A stretch of DNA of 64,000 bases from Gordionus sp. m RMFG-2023 (GCF_954871325.1 NC_088775.1:26389561-26453560); one strand, 5' to 3'; numbered from the stretch's first letter, positions 10,801-23,436 are shown. Notes: generated by a model from the sequence alone, not told the origin. A program made the numbers and translations.

Positions 10801-12134
10801 GATATTGTGGTTTCAAACCATAGCCTACTTAAGTAAATACGGAAACAATGTCTTGTCTTGAATGTATATATAACCTTATTTTTTGATCCCACTATGAAAA
10901 TATTATAGTATATTAGAAATACCTTGTTTCTTTTGCTTTTAAAAATTCATATATGCTTTTAAATATTAATATATATTGATAATTATTTTATTTATTTTTT
11001 TAAAGAAATTTATGATTCGTATACCTATAGTTTTGTAAATTATTGTTAATTTAATTCATTTATATACTAAACTAACGCAATATTAATTATTATTTATTTA
11101 CAGTACATAAACTTCATTTCTGCTCAATTTTTATTCATCTGTCAAATTTTTTTCTTTGTATGAATAACGAATTTTTTCCTGCTAATTAATATATTTCTTT
11201 TCTTTTTGAAAAAGTTTATTTTACGTCCTTCGCTTACGCTCTAATCTCTACTTTCATTAGGACACTTGGTTTCCCTTCTCGACACCTTTAGGAAGTAGAT
11301 ACACTGCCCATGGGGGATATTTGGTATTTTTTTGATTTAATGATTGCATTATAAATAGTCCTGCGTATGCGAGTTTTCAAAATATGGAGTTTTCAACTGC
11401 ATATAACCTCCGCAGCTGAGCACTATACATCTCGATTGCACGTCTGCCCCCGAGTCTGTTTCTATGATACTTTGGTTCATAATCCTTCTTTGTTGTCTCA
11501 TTTCTATTTACATCTATATGGAATTGACTTTTGGTGATATCCAGAATAATATCCTTTCCTTATTTGTTTTACCTCTTCAGGATATTAGTCATAACCAATG
11601 GATCTCTTAGTCGAACGATATTTCTGTTGTAGTTTTTAATATATATTTTAAAAAAGTGAATTGTTTTAACAAATAGATTAATTTCGAAATAGCAGATTGA
11701 TTATATTTATTACATTAAAAAAATTCTTGAACTTTTTTTATTGGTTTTCTTATCGATTCGTTTTTTTACCTTTATGAAAATTTTATTTCATTATTTTCTT
11801 TCTATACTACTTTTTTTTTACCCTTCTCTTTTCAAATATTTTTTTTTTTTATATTAGTGCCTTTTTACTTACTATGTCCTTTTTAATTTTTTTTATTTTA
11901 TAAATTAACTAATAGCCTTGTATAGTATTCAGTAACGAACACGATGAGTATTAAATATAGTTTGCAACATTTTTATTATCCTGGTTCTGAAATGTTTTGA
12001 AAAAAAAAATATCTCATTTCTTATATTCTAGCTCAGTTCCGTTGATTCGGGTTCCAACTCTGTTAAAAACGCTGCTTAAATTTTATCTATTCCAAACTAA
12101 AGATATCAAGGTGAAGAAGTTTCCGATTGTTATT
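10801..12134. other. no gene recognised
   Basis: AT-rich with a slightly richer patch at 11220-11600. No TM7-like exon for the receptor relic and no repeat ends were found. Confidence 0.45.
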
Positions 12135-12602
12135 TTAGATAGATGATAGCAGAAAATCTAAATGAAGAAAGTGAAGAATACAAGTAGCCTTTGTGCCTTT
12201 TCCCTTTACTAAAGTCTTCACTATGGAATAAATGACCGAAATTGCAGACTTTCATATGATTTTTTAAAATGCAATATTTACTATTCTTCCTACTTTACAA
12301 AAATGTTTTAATATATATAAAAATCATTATTTTTTTAAAAAATTATAAATATTTAAGGGGAAAAAAATTTAGATAGATGATAGCAGAAAATCTAAATGAA
12401 GAAAGTGAAGAATACAAGTAGCCTTTGTGCCTTTTCCCTTTACTAAAGTCTTCACTATGGAATTAATGACCGAAATTGCAGACTTTCATATGATTTTTTA
12501 AAATGAAATATTTACTATTCTTCCTACTTTACAAAAATGTTTTAATTTTATATAAAAATCATTATTTTTTTAAAAAATTATAAATATTTAAGGGGAAAAA
12601 AA
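12135..12602 (+). repeat. recent 234-bp tandem duplication
   Basis: Two adjacent copies (12135-12368 and 12369-12602) begin TTAGATAGATGATAGCAG and end AAGGGGAAAAAAAT. I count only about three substitutions and a compensating small indel between them, so the duplication is young compared with the rest of the window. Neither copy carries a meaningful reading frame or inverted ends. Confidence 0.9.
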
Positions 12603-13173
12603 TATTATATTATAATAGTGTATATAGTATAACAATAAATAACAATTTTACCTTCAAGACTTAATTTAAAGCAGAGACCTGCAGGCCCGGCCCTAAGCCC
12701 GCGTATTTTAAATTTTTAAAATATACCCGGGCCGGGCCGTATTTTAAAAATTTATACAACATGAATTATTATATTCGTCAATTAGATATGGTTATAATGA
12801 TTATATATAGTTATGATTAATATAATGTTTGGTGAAAGTTAACACTAGCTAACAGTCATAGTATCTATTACATAATAAAATTATAGTTTTCCTGCCATGG
12901 AATAAATACGCAAAGGATTAAATACATTATTATATAATATATGTTATATTTTTGATTAATTAAAATATCATTTTTATTTTTTTGATAAATACCAGAGTTG
13001 TTAAAGTAGCGCGCTACAAGCGCTAACTTTTTTGGTAGCTATAGCTAATAGCGGCTACTTTTTTTGTAATTATTTAATTTTTTAGCGCGCTACTTTTTTT
13101 GAAAGTAGCTAAGTAGCCGCTACTTCGTTACTTTTAAAAAATATAATGAAGGTAAGTATAAACATGAAAATTT

Positions 13174-13300
13174 AAATATAATATCATAATTAATTATAAT
13201 TTTTATGATTTATTATTTAATTTTGAAATTGAAATATAATATCATAATTAATTATAATTTTTATGATTTATTTTTTAATTTTGAAATTGAAATATAATTT
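13174..13300 (+). repeat. 58-bp tandem repeat inside the hAT element
   Basis: AAATATAATATCATAATTAA... is repeated at 13174, 13232 and partly 13290 with a 58-bp period and near identity. It lies between the left subterminal motifs and the transposase start, and probably lengthened after insertion. Confidence 0.8.
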
Positions 13301-13361
13301 CAATTTGTAATTTATATTTTCATTTGTATTATAAACCTAAATCATGTGTTAATAATTTAAA

Positions 13362-14303
13362 ATGTCATCGCCTATGGATATCCAAATCATTGAAAGTGAT
13401 TCAGACAATGATATTAATGAAATGGAAGATACCAGGGAAGAAAATGTTCTTAATAGCTATAATACAAATTTCCCATTCCCTAGATTTGAAAATTTTTTAA
13501 AATAAATATATAACCAAAACTGGTTTCAAATTTATTTGTTTAAAATGTAAAAAAATAATATTTCCTCAAATTAATCCAGTAGCTATAACCTCAAGAAACA
13601 CCTAAAGGTAAATTATCATTTTTACATTCTAATAAAATTTATTTTATAAGACTGTTTATGAGTTTTAAGGAAATGGAGAAACATCTAAATAATTTTGGTA
13701 TAAGCGACTATCCAAAAAGACTAATTCAATTCACCAAATTACAATATTATTCAGAAATTGGCTGATAAAGTTAATGTTGATTTTATAATTTATATAGTTC
13801 AGCCAATGTTATTAGTTAATAATCCATCATTTACCATGATGATTAAAACTCTATCCCCTGGTACAACAATTTTATGCCGCCAGACATTAATGAATGAAAT
13901 AGCAGATAACTTTAAAATGATGAAAGATGCTCTAATAGTAGAGTTATCATATATATGTACCACGGAAGATAGTTGGACACATAACAGAAGGTAAAAACTT
14001 ATTTATATTTATAATTGATCTGATTAAATAATTTTGAGCTTATTTGGGAATCACAGGCCATTGGCTAGACCCTAGGACTTTAAAAAGAAGATCTGTGGCA
14101 TTAACCCTCAAAGTGATAATAGGATGCCAGACATACGATGTACTTGCAAATAAAATAATTGATAATCAATCTTATATTAAAAATATATATATAAGATTAA
14201 ATACGCCCTTACCCTCAAGTGCTAGTGTCGAGAGATTATTTAGTAAGGCAAAACTTATACTTTATGATCGTCGCTCTAGACTTGGGGATAATAATTTGAA
14301 ATG
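13362..14303 (+). pseudogene. hAT transposase remnant (BED finger and dimerisation domain)
   Basis: Starts ATG with an acidic leader (MSSPMDIQIIESDSDNDINEMEDTREE). It then has TGFKFICLKCKKII and, one frame over, SSSYNLKKHLK, the C-x2-C and His part of a BED zinc finger. A likely 43-bp intron (13608-13650, GT...AG) and a 48-bp intron (13991-14038) fit the frame changes. The middle exon ends ICTTEDSWTHNRR; the next gives AYLGITGHWLDPRTLKRRSVAL and a TYDVLANKI segment, typical of hAT N-terminal catalytic regions. It then jumps to TPLPSSASVERLFSKAKLIL...DRRSRLGDNNL, the hAT C-terminal dimerisation motif. The RNase-H-like centre is missing. At least one frame change falls in the BED finger, so no protein is expected. 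Confidence 0.85.
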
Positions 14304-14670
14304 ATTTTATTATTAAAATGCAATAAATTACCATAAATATTTATTTTTACTACATAAATTTTTTTATAATCAATACTAACTATATTTTAATATTTATAAA
14401 TGTTGATTTTTATATATTTACTATACAATAACATTATAGGCAAAAAAAAAATTTGTTTGTAAATATATTTTAAAAAGTACTAATGCTACTTTTAAAAAAT
14501 AGTAGCTAATAGCGAGCTACTTTTTTTGACAAATAGCGATAGCGGTAGCACGCTACTTTTTTTAACAAATAGCGATAGCGGTAGCGCTCTGATAAATACA
14601 TAGTATATTTTCAAAATATTATTTTTTTTATAGTATCAATTTGACTAAATATCTGTTTAAAAAAAAAATA

Positions 14671-14892
14671 AAGTGTTGTTAAACGGCTCGTTTTGAGCCG
14701 ATTTTAAAAACGGCTAACTCAGTTTTTTATCCAGAAAAATATTATGCAAGCCTGAAAATTTTGCTCATAGAAAGAGCAAAGTTCTAGACATATAGTATCG
14801 AAATTTCGAGGCTTAGTCAATATTTTTCTGGCGAAAATATTGAGTTAGCCGTTTTTAAAAATCGGCTCAAAACGAGCCGTTTAACAACATTA
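14671..14892. mobile_element. hAT-type MITE, long TIR (GTGTTGTTAAACGGC)
   Basis: A near-palindrome. The left arm GTGTTGTTAAACGGCTCG...GAGCCGATTTTTAAAAACGGCTAACTCA is mirrored on the right up to GCCGTTTAACAACATTA. Arms are about 50 bp, with an AT-rich, partly palindromic centre. The same family recurs with a target duplication at 24596-24793, and its end opens the element at 63496. It sits inside the outer element 12672-15202, between the nested hAT and the right end. Confidence 0.85.
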
Positions 14893-15202
14893 GCTAACAT
14901 ACTTGCTTATTAAATGATAATACTCGCCGAAAAATATGATAAAATACGAAATAATGAATTTTTTGTATATACCAGGTCGAATATAATTTTAAAAAATTTT
15001 GAGCCGGGCCTAAAAAAAAATTTTTTTAAAAATTCCAGGCCGGGCCCCCAAAATTTTTTTTTTGAATATCCGAGCCGGGCTGGGTCTAAAATATGTAGAC
15101 CCGGGCCGGTCCGTAAAAAATTTTTGAAAAAAAAATCCGGGCCGGGCTGAAAATTTTTTAATCAGGGCCGGGCCGTACAAATGGTACCTCTGCAGGTCTC
15201 TG

Positions 15203-16744
15203 AATTTAAAGAATAAGTAGAAGAAAAATGATGGTCATTTATTAATAGGATTAATGAATATAAATTCTACAACACTATTATTACATTTGAAATTGTTATA
15301 TATATTTATTTATTTATATAAAGTTTCCTTTTTTTTTGCTGATATCAAATGACCTTATAATCTAAATCCCTACTTTTAGTTTAGTAATGTATTATAAGAA
15401 TATAATAATAAACTTTCAATAAAAATAAAAACTCCGAGTAATGGAAAGAATGTATAAAATAAGTTTAAGTAATACGATTAGGTGTCAATATGGTTAAGCA
15501 TTTTTTAAAACCAAAATGACAATTATTTTATATATCAAAAACTTGAAAGATATATTCAAGGGTAAAAATACCATTTGAATCGACAAGATTATAAAAGAAA
15601 TTAATTATAAAAGTAAATCCATTAGAAAAATTCCTATAAATTTATTACACATTTACATAAAATCCTTTCTATATGATTCCTTGCCTAATGTAGGGGAATC
15701 ACATAGAATTAGTTGTGCCTTACTTAGTAATATCTCATTATCTCCTAGAGAAGGGGATGGGAGGCGGGGTATAATAAGATATATTAAAATATTTTATATA
15801 TCTTTTGATGAAAAAAAGGCATCTAAAGGTTAATGAGAAGAAAAACATCGGTAGGATGACAGTCGTGGCCAATGGCCAATCAAACAGATACACTTAAATT
15901 TTTATTTTATTTAAAACCTATACGCCGAACTATTTATTAAATCTAAAGAAGAGACGGATACACAATAAAATGTATGTCGGAAAAATCCACTTAATAGTGT
16001 TTTTCCCTCCTATAGGAAAATTCTGGATACGCCTACATGCGATTCCCCACCCCCCATATTTATTTGATTTAAATAGTAATTAAATTGAGTACTTTTTACT
16101 ATTGGCTAATAATTATACTCTAAAAAAAATATTATTATTTAGAAGGATATGAATTTCTCATTTTTATAAAATGATGTTTATTTTTAAATATTAGATTACT
16201 ATAACTATATAAAATTTAATCTTGTATTTTTATCAGTTGATTCTTTATTTAATAATTTGATTATATAATAACTAATTAAAAAAATTTTTTACTATCTAAT
16301 TAATCCCCTAAGAAGCTTCTTTTATATACCTAAGATTTTAATGTCTTCCGTTCTACACCTCCATTCCTCTTCTTTGACTTAACAGAGTTTCTAGAGAAAA
16401 TATATTTGAAAGCAAGATGCCTGAATTTACTCCCTCTCACCCCCTCCCACCCCTAAATTTCTTTTACTCCAAACCCCATTAGGAGCCTAATTTTACACCA
16501 CAGAGAGATATATGGAGTCATATTTCACCCCCCCCCCGCTAATCTAGACACTGCTTACTAATGAACCTGGAAATTAGAGTAAAAAAATTATCTCTAAAAG
16601 ATTATTTATCGAATTGAAAATTTTTAGAAAAAAACAGTTTTTGAAAAACCAAGATTATTTTTATAAAGATATAACATAGTCAAAGGCCGACTACAATAGA
16701 TGTATCTAAAGACCTACAATAACAATTATGTGGGAAAATTCACC
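15203..16744. other. no gene; probable worn MITE ends
   Basis: 15640-15840 and 16000-16060 have G- or C-rich islands (GGGGATGGGAGGCGGGG; CCTATAGGAAAATTCTGG then ATACGCCTAC). The latter resembles the right end of a GGCGTAGC-type MITE. A C11 run is at 16531-16541. No complete element or gene can be drawn. Confidence 0.4.
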
Positions 16745-16793
16745 CAATATCCCTTCTCCCCCTAGCAAAATCCTAGCTACACCTATGATCCCA
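16745..16793 (-). repeat. partial end of a CAGTGGCGTAGC-type MITE
   Basis: CTTCTCCCCCTAGCAAAATC then CTAGCTACACCTATGAT, read on the minus strand, gives ATAGGTGTAGCTAGGATTTTG, close to the end of the 8093-8512 family. No partner end or duplication was found. Confidence 0.4.
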
Positions 16794-17039
16794 TAGATGC
16801 AGGCAGCTCCTTCAACCAAATTTGTTATTATATATATTTTTCTCCGAGTATTTAACTTTGAGCTTTCCTTTCTCTTCTCACATGTAAAATGACATTGGAT
16901 CATAAAACTTTACAAATTTTTTGCAAAAACTCATCAAAATATAACCTTCTGATTTTGGAAAAAACGCCCGGAATTGCTTATTTTCCACTTTCATTTACCC
17001 AACAAAAGGTTAAACCTTGAATACATAAAATATTCTTCT

Positions 17040-17420
17040 TCGATATTCCTTTACCTCAAGAACCTTGGTGGCAGTATTTCCTTATAGAGCTTGAATAATG
17101 GATATCGTGATCTTCCTTCCATCAGACATGCAAGTGATTCTGAGTTTCAACCTTAGTTTGCTTTTATCAAATAAGCAAATCAGAATATATTTGCCCTCAT
17201 TGTTTGTGACATTGCCTACCTGTATTTTCTACAAGCTATCTATGAATGCTATAGCTAATCACTCCTTCCATTGCTTGTTGCTCCAAAATCCTCGTTACCC
17301 TATGATAAACACAATCACTATATTTTTTCACTCAGCCATTCTATTTGAAACTTATGATTCTACATATCTCGAAGAAATAGAATACCACTAGTCGTACAAA
17401 ATCTGTGTTGATTTACCCAT
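17040..17420 (-). mobile_element. fossil of Ty3/gypsy-like retroelement, integrase part
   Basis: On the minus strand, frames read in order give segments resembling the zinc-binding region and catalytic-core start of a Ty3/gypsy-type integrase (a CHKQ-like zinc-finger end, then an SRYPLFKLYK-like segment comparable with the SRYPxVxxIxS stretch of the core). No LTRs, gag, protease or RT were found around it. The copy is broken by several changes and worn enough to be old. Family assignment rests on short motifs only. Confidence 0.4.
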
Positions 17421-19688
17421 TCTCTTAGATTCTATTCCATGATCAAAGAGAAAATCAATAAAACTAATAAATAAAAAATATAAAAATTTATCAAACACTG
17501 TAATTTAATACTCTCCAACATTTTTGATTACTTTGGTAAATAATAATTTCTTCCCAACAAAGACTAAGAATTATAAGTAATCTCAGGCTATCATCTAGAA
17601 AGATTTTGACCATCATGAAATACTGATAGTAGGCTGTATCGATCATCGGTGCTGTCAGCCAAATAAATTTATTTCATGTTACTTTTTAAATTTATTTATA
17701 ATGTATATGATGTAAAATTCAGTTTTATTTTGTGCATTTATTTTTTATTCCTTCTATATATCAATTCTATATTATAAGCTAATTGAGTGTGATATTATAT
17801 AAGAAAATGTATTTTCATTATAAACAATTGTACTTTAGAAAAAAATATAGATACAGTGCATATAATTAAATTAATACAAAATCTTAACTAATCTAAATAT
17901 TTTTATCTGTCCATCTATAGTTGAAAATTCATCAATCAAAGAAACATATTCAATATTAAATTATATAAATAATTAGTTGTATTGTTTGAAACAAACAAGA
18001 TATTATCGGTAATAAAAAAACAGGAATAAATAAATAAATTTAAAAAATAAATTTGACGAGAGCGTGAATGTGATAACTGAAATAAATTATAAAATAATCA
18101 TTTGTGTAAATTATTCTAAGCACAGCCTAATAAGAAAAAGTAAATGAATAACAATATTTAATTATTAGATTTGTTTTGCAATGAATAAAAACTTAACACG
18201 TCGCTGCCCGCAATATCCAAAGGGTTTAAAATAAATAATAATATTTTTAAAAAACTTTTATTTTATATAATTCCTATGAACCTTTCGTTTTCACCAACCT
18301 TTTCTATACCTATTTATTTCATTCAATGCAAAGTGATTTGAAGGTATAAATGAATAAAAAGAAAGAGGAGTATATTTTTTTCAATATTTTTTAAGATAAA
18401 CATATTTATATATTTTTTTTTAAATATTTGATGTTATTAATTCTATTTATGGAATCAGAGGACTCTAGTTGGATTCCAAACCAAGCTGAGTAGTTTAGCA
18501 ATATTATATGTAAAGCATCATAATATATATACATAAACAAATATTTTAAATAATAGTTGAAATTAAATTCAATATAGATTGATCCATTTTTAGTTATTTT
18601 AAGTGATTATTATAAGACCTAATACTAGCGATATACCATTTGATATTTTTTTTATAGCTGATTAACTACTTCAAATCTCTTATCCCACGATCTATATATA
18701 CAAACTTTATTCACTCTAGGTTTTCTTCAGGTTCAGGGGTTTGAACCCGTTTTATATTACTTGCCGGGTTCATGTTCTACTATGAATTCAGGTTGATTTT
18801 TTTTAAAAGTCTGATTCGGTTTTAGGGTTAAGAAACACATTTTAGTTTGGTCGGAGTGTGTGTGAGATAAGTGATAATTCCTTAAATATATTCTAAAAAG
18901 ACTATTTTTTATGACAGAAATATAAATTCCCTAAATTCTTTTTGTAAAATAATTTTTTAAAAAGCAAGGTATGATGATTAAACTACGTATATAAGCTAAT
19001 TTGGACCAAAAAACTCTTTTAAGATTTAATCTAGATGAAAAATAGTATAATTATATATTTACTATAATATGATATACTTATATAGTCATTTAAATTTTTT
19101 ATTTAAATGTACACTTAAAATATCTTCTAATATTTCATCAATCATCTATGACTTGCGGGGTTGAAATAAATTTCAGGGGCAAAAAAGATATTATACACAC
19201 TAATTTGTGCGGCTAAAACAGCCTTTAAAAGTTTATAAATATCAGCCTGTACGTCTTCCACATTCTTCTAATAAGAATATCTTCTTCCTATTTTGGGTCA
19301 GAAAAGTATTCGAATCATTTGTAGGGGACTTTCCCCTAAAAAATCCTTTACTTTTTAATAATATTTCTAATTTTATTAAATGATTTTAATATACCATAAT
19401 ACCATTATGATTAATTATACCATTGTCATTCCAAAATTCCCCTATTAGACCAGTTATAAGGATTTCTTTTGACTCATTGATAGTATAAATTATTAAAGAA
19501 TATACTAACATAATTTTTGGCATTTATTCTTAATGCTAAAGATAATTTGACAAGTTTTTAAATTGCAGAATATGAAAAAATAAAAAAATTAAATAACAAT
19601 CTTTGACACCGAAATCTTAAAATACAAAAGGGTTTATGGAACATCATCAAGTACAATTTTAAAAAAAAAGAAAATAAATGATAAATAT
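17421..19688. other. no gene recognised
   Basis: AT-rich. 18720-18860 carries GGTTCAGGGGTTTGAACCCG and CCGGGTTCATG-like sequence, probably a worn relative of the GC-rich elements. The hairpin GGTTCAGGGGTTTGAACC is not a tRNA arm in any foldable context. Confidence 0.4.
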
Positions 19689-19939
19689 CAGAGATCTGCA
19701 AGCCCGGCGCGCCCCGTATATATGGGCCCACATTAAAATGACTGGGCCTAGAAAAATTTAAATACCCGGGTCGGGCCTAAAATATTTTTAAGAATACCCG
19801 GGCCAGGCCGAATATATTAAATCGCCATTATTATCTATAAAAGTTAAAAATAAAATATTTTTTTAAAAATCCGGATCGGGCCGTTTGAAAATACAAAACT
19901 CGAATCGGGTCGTGCAAATGGTACCTCTGCCGATCTCTG
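19689..19939. mobile_element. 251-bp GC-ended non-autonomous element
   Basis: Begins CAGAGATCTGCAAGCCCGGC and ends GGTACCTCTGCCGATCTCTG, a short inverted repeat matching the outer element at 12672-15202. The interior repeats CCCGGGTCGGGCC-type blocks alternating with AT-rich spacers. The flanking 8-mers ATAAATAT and TTATATAT match at 6 of 8 positions, a possible decayed duplication. It appears to be the uninterrupted, shorter form of the family. Confidence 0.7.
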
Positions 19940-21220
19940 TTATATATTGTTCTTTTTTATTTTTACTTAAAAAGATTTGTATATATATTTATATTGGATA
20001 AAAATAACAAAAATATTATATAAAAAACATAATATTAGGTATAAATTGTAAGAATTATGGAAGCGTATAAAATATTTCTAAAAAAAATGACTGAAATTTT
20101 TTTTTCTAAAAGAGTAGCTAAAAGAAATGATTAAAAGGGGACTGTAAGAAATAAACTAAATTAATCATTTCTAAAAAATAGGGGTGGGGTCTTCCAAATC
20201 GATTGAGTTTATTTTATCGTGAACTTGAGCCGATGCTAAGGAAGTTAGATTGACAGATCTCTAAAGAGATCCTCTGTTATTTAAACTTAGATCTCCAGTA
20301 TCTACATTTATTTTTTCCCGAGGCTTATAATTAAATGGAAAGGTCCATCCCCATATATTCTCCCAGTATGGTCTTTTAAGATTTTGGGGGTGGCCAGCAA
20401 AATTTGAGTTATTTGATTTTGTTGAGAAATTAAAAAAAAAGGTTTACATGATAGGGGAAGATTAGGCCAATGTGTTAAGGCAATACCATTAGGTATTTTT
20501 AAACTATTATTGTGTAGACCTACTAGTTGGAGGGTGGATGGTTTACTAATCTCCACCTATAAAGGTGTCCAAATGAGTGAAATTATTTAAGGTTATAATT
20601 GATTATCTTAATATTTACTAATTATTAATGTGTAATATTAATTTTTTTAAATATATCATTTATCTTTAGAGTTGTTAATAAGATAGCAAGATCTGCTTTT
20701 TATTAAAATATGAAATGATAAGGATTAGATATTTATAATGCCGTTTATATCATAACTAACTTTTGTAAATTAGGTTTTATAGGGTTTCACAATCCTTGTG
20801 GATTTGCAACCTCTCAAATTCAACTCATTTGCAGAGGGCGATTCTTAAATTTAAAAATTCTGATTTTACCGGATTATATTTCATTATATTGTAAAGCACC
20901 TATCCTATCCTATAGCATATTAGATATATTCACTTAAATAAAGAAAAAAATTTCACGGAATAGATGAAATTATTTTTATATAAATTGAAATTAATATTTC
21001 ATTGGTATTTATTTTAGGCATACACATGGATCTAATTTTATGAGACTATTTAATAGCAAGAAACTGGCTCATTTAGTAGCGTGGATCAAAATAAAAATAA
21101 AATATTCAAAGATGAAGAAAGAACTATAACTAATTGTCTAATTCAAGCTAGCAAAATATTTTATGGTCTTTCAATTAAAAAGATATAAATTTATTTTTTT
21201 ATCATTTTATATATTGGTGT
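19940..21220. other. no gene recognised
   Basis: AT-rich DNA with no complete frame or paired repeat ends. 20383-20400 has TTTTGGGGGTGGCCAGC, perhaps a worn MITE end. Confidence 0.45.
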
Positions 21221-21561
21221 GATATACCCAATGACATATATAATACCTAGACTGACGATTCATTCATTAAAATGCATTTTTAAGCGTTAAAAGCAAATCA
21301 GCTGGACCCGCCATTTTGGTACATATAGTGAATTCTCATGTTAAAAACTATTATTAAATTGATAACTTGTTTCCTTATTATCTCGATGATCCGGTAATTC
21401 TTTAATAAAGTTTGCATCAGATAAAGAAATAAATTTGGCTCTCGTTTAAAATTTTAATAATGATTAGTGTAACCAAGATGGATCTCCAGCTGATTTGCAT
21501 TGATGTACACTTTTAATATGAATCGTCAGTCTAGGTATTAAATATGTCATTTGGATATACC
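21221..21561. mobile_element. MITE with about 100-bp inverted arms (ACCTAGACTGACGATTCAT)
   Basis: The left arm (about 21221-21325) and right arm (about 21471-21561) are inverted copies. Shared pieces are ATGACATAT, ATACCTAGACTGACGATTCA, GCAAATCAGCTGGA and CCATTTTGGT/CCATCTTGGTT. The centre of about 145 bp is AT-rich and unique. No target duplication is certain, so the superfamily is open. No coding capacity. Confidence 0.8.
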
Positions 21562-23364
21562 TTAACAATAAGGTAAATAATATATTGAAATTTACCTGTT
21601 AGTTGACTAGTTATTCTTATATAAATTTATTAAATTTTATTATTTCCAATGCAGAATGCTACAGAATGGGCACATGGAACATATTCAATTGATAAATTTT
21701 TCATGTATTTAAAATATTTATAAAAATAATTAAAACTGTTCCAATTTTTATATAAATCGCCTCAATTTTGATAACTTGAACAATAAAAAAATACTATTCA
21801 CAAATATATAATTTCAATTCATTATAAGATAAAAATGCTAATAGTTTAAGAAGCTCCACAAAGTCGTTTGCTTTACCCTCTATTGGAGTTCGTTGGGGAA
21901 AATGTGCACTTTTTTAAAAAAATGAAATTTTAAAAATATGATCAATTTTAAAAAAGGTTTTACAAGACTTCTTTATAGAGTGTAGTTATAGGTAACGACA
22001 TATATATTGCTCTTCTCAATATCTAAATAGAGTACAGGAGTTATAGCTGATTTTACAAAAATCGGTTTGGCAAGCTGTAATGCTAAATTACTAAGCCTAC
22101 AAAATTTTTAGATCTTTCAAAATTAAAAAAGTCGCGCCATAAATAATTTAAGTTCCTAAAATTTGTTAAAAACCCGGGCTTATGAAGGCATACTGAATTT
22201 GCCAAACCCTTGACATATAATATACCAAATAATTTCATTTATTCAACAGCATGGGAAATTTTTTTGAAATAAATTATTTTTTAAGTGTCTGAGGAAGGTT
22301 TTGTTTTAATTTTAAAAAATCGATTGAAAGAAAACACTTTTAGGAAAAAAAAAACCTCCAAAAATTATAAAGATGGGATCTTATCAGTCAAAGCCTTCTC
22401 CCCTTCATCTGTGATGATAGGTGGTGATCATCTATGGAAAATCAATTTTAAAAAAGGCTAGCTAATATTCTCCCAATTTGTGAGGGGAAAATTGAACTAT
22501 ATAATAATAATCCTAATCGTTAGATTTCATTCTTTCTACTATATATCTGTTCTCTGCGCTTTTCTGTGATCCCTCAGAACATAACATCCAATAGGGTTAG
22601 GTCCTACAACTCTTATCATACCATTACCATTACAGACCATTCTCAACATCAGATACGAAAGGAAACCAATAATTTGATTGACAAGTATTTTTTAGCAGTT
22701 TTTACCTAAATTCTATTCAAATTACTTTATTTATTCAAATCATTATAATGAAAAAACCTCAGAGGAGTTATATATTATATTTAAAAATAAATTACTTTTA
22801 TATATGATTTATGATTTTTTCTAAAAAGAGAAGCATATATATATAATTAATGAAATTGTAAGGATGGTTTTGTGAGCAATGTAACTTGTTAGCACATAAA
22901 TAAATGGATTAATTATAAATTCATTGGCAGATTCTAGAGTTCATATAATCTTATTTACACACCTTGGTAACTTATTCAAATAATTTAATAATTTATTGCA
23001 CTTATTTAAATGTGAAACGACAATGAAATTTAAACTGATTTCCATACCCTACAAATGGATGTCAAGTGAAATGATAATTTTAACCAATATTCAAAATTTC
23101 TATTATTTACATTGCGTAAAATATTAAATGATAAAATTTCACAGGATTGACAAATAATTAGGGGGGATTTAATAAAAAATCTTTAATTATAATTTATGAT
23201 TACAAAATATAGAATTAATACAATATAATCAGTGGCAATTCAAAATCCTTCAATTTTAAATAATTTACTAATGGTAATTTTTTAAATTTGAAAAACGTGA
23301 TTTGACAACATATTCTAGTATGAGTGTTATATCCATATTTTAATATCTATTTTGTAGAACATTT
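21562..23364. other. no gene recognised
   Basis: AT-rich; 22370-22680 is richer in GC and could be an old exon or LINE piece, but I found no family match in any frame. Confidence 0.4.
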
Positions 23365-23436
23365 AAATGGGGAGAGAGCCCTGCTGTCCCTATGAAGTAA
23401 GCACCTTGACTCTAAAGAAAGAAAGAAAGAAAGAAA
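23365..23436 (+). repeat. SINE/LINE 3' tail with (AAAG)n
   Basis: GGGGAGAGAGCCCTGCTGTC, then TATGAAGTAAGCACCTTGAC and TCTAAAGAAAGAAAGAAAGAAAG. A short unique block ending in a tetranucleotide tail is the pattern of a 3'-end retroposon fragment. I cannot name the parent family. Confidence 0.4.

Larger units (their letters stand above)
12993..14591 (+). mobile_element. hAT element, internal deletion derivative, nested; 8-bp TSD
   Basis: Bounded by a perfect 8-bp duplication ATAAATAC (12985-12992 and 14592-14599). The ends CAGAGTTG...CGCTCTG are short, but both subterminal regions carry many copies of TAGCGCGCTAC / AGCGATAGCGGTAGC-like motifs (13006-13130, 14480-14590) in inverted array, as expected for transposase-binding sites of hAT elements. 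Transposase remnants lie between. At 1599 bp it is about half the usual size, because most of the catalytic domain is gone. Confidence 0.9.
12672..15202. mobile_element. GC-ended hAT-like element interrupted by two later elements
   Basis: Ends are inverted: CAGAGACCTGCAGGCCCGGC on the left and GGTACCTCTGCAGGTCTCTG on the right. A 9-bp direct repeat AATTTAAAG flanks it (12663-12671, 15203-15211). Subterminal blocks carry repeated CCCGGGCCGGGCC motifs separated by AT-rich runs (12681-12740, 15000-15178). Inside sit a complete hAT derivative (12993-14591) and a MITE (14671-14892). Removing them leaves about 0.7 kb of non-coding element. Shorter relatives with the same ends lie at 19689-19939 and, damaged, at 40372-40705 and 44960-45165. 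Confidence 0.8.

Noticed and set aside
18725-18750. GGTTTGAACCC as a tRNA T-arm
   Set aside because: No box A or cloverleaf can be built around it; probably a worn transposon end.
23413-23436. Short direct repeats as a CRISPR-like array
   Set aside because: Simple AAAG microsatellite with no spacers.
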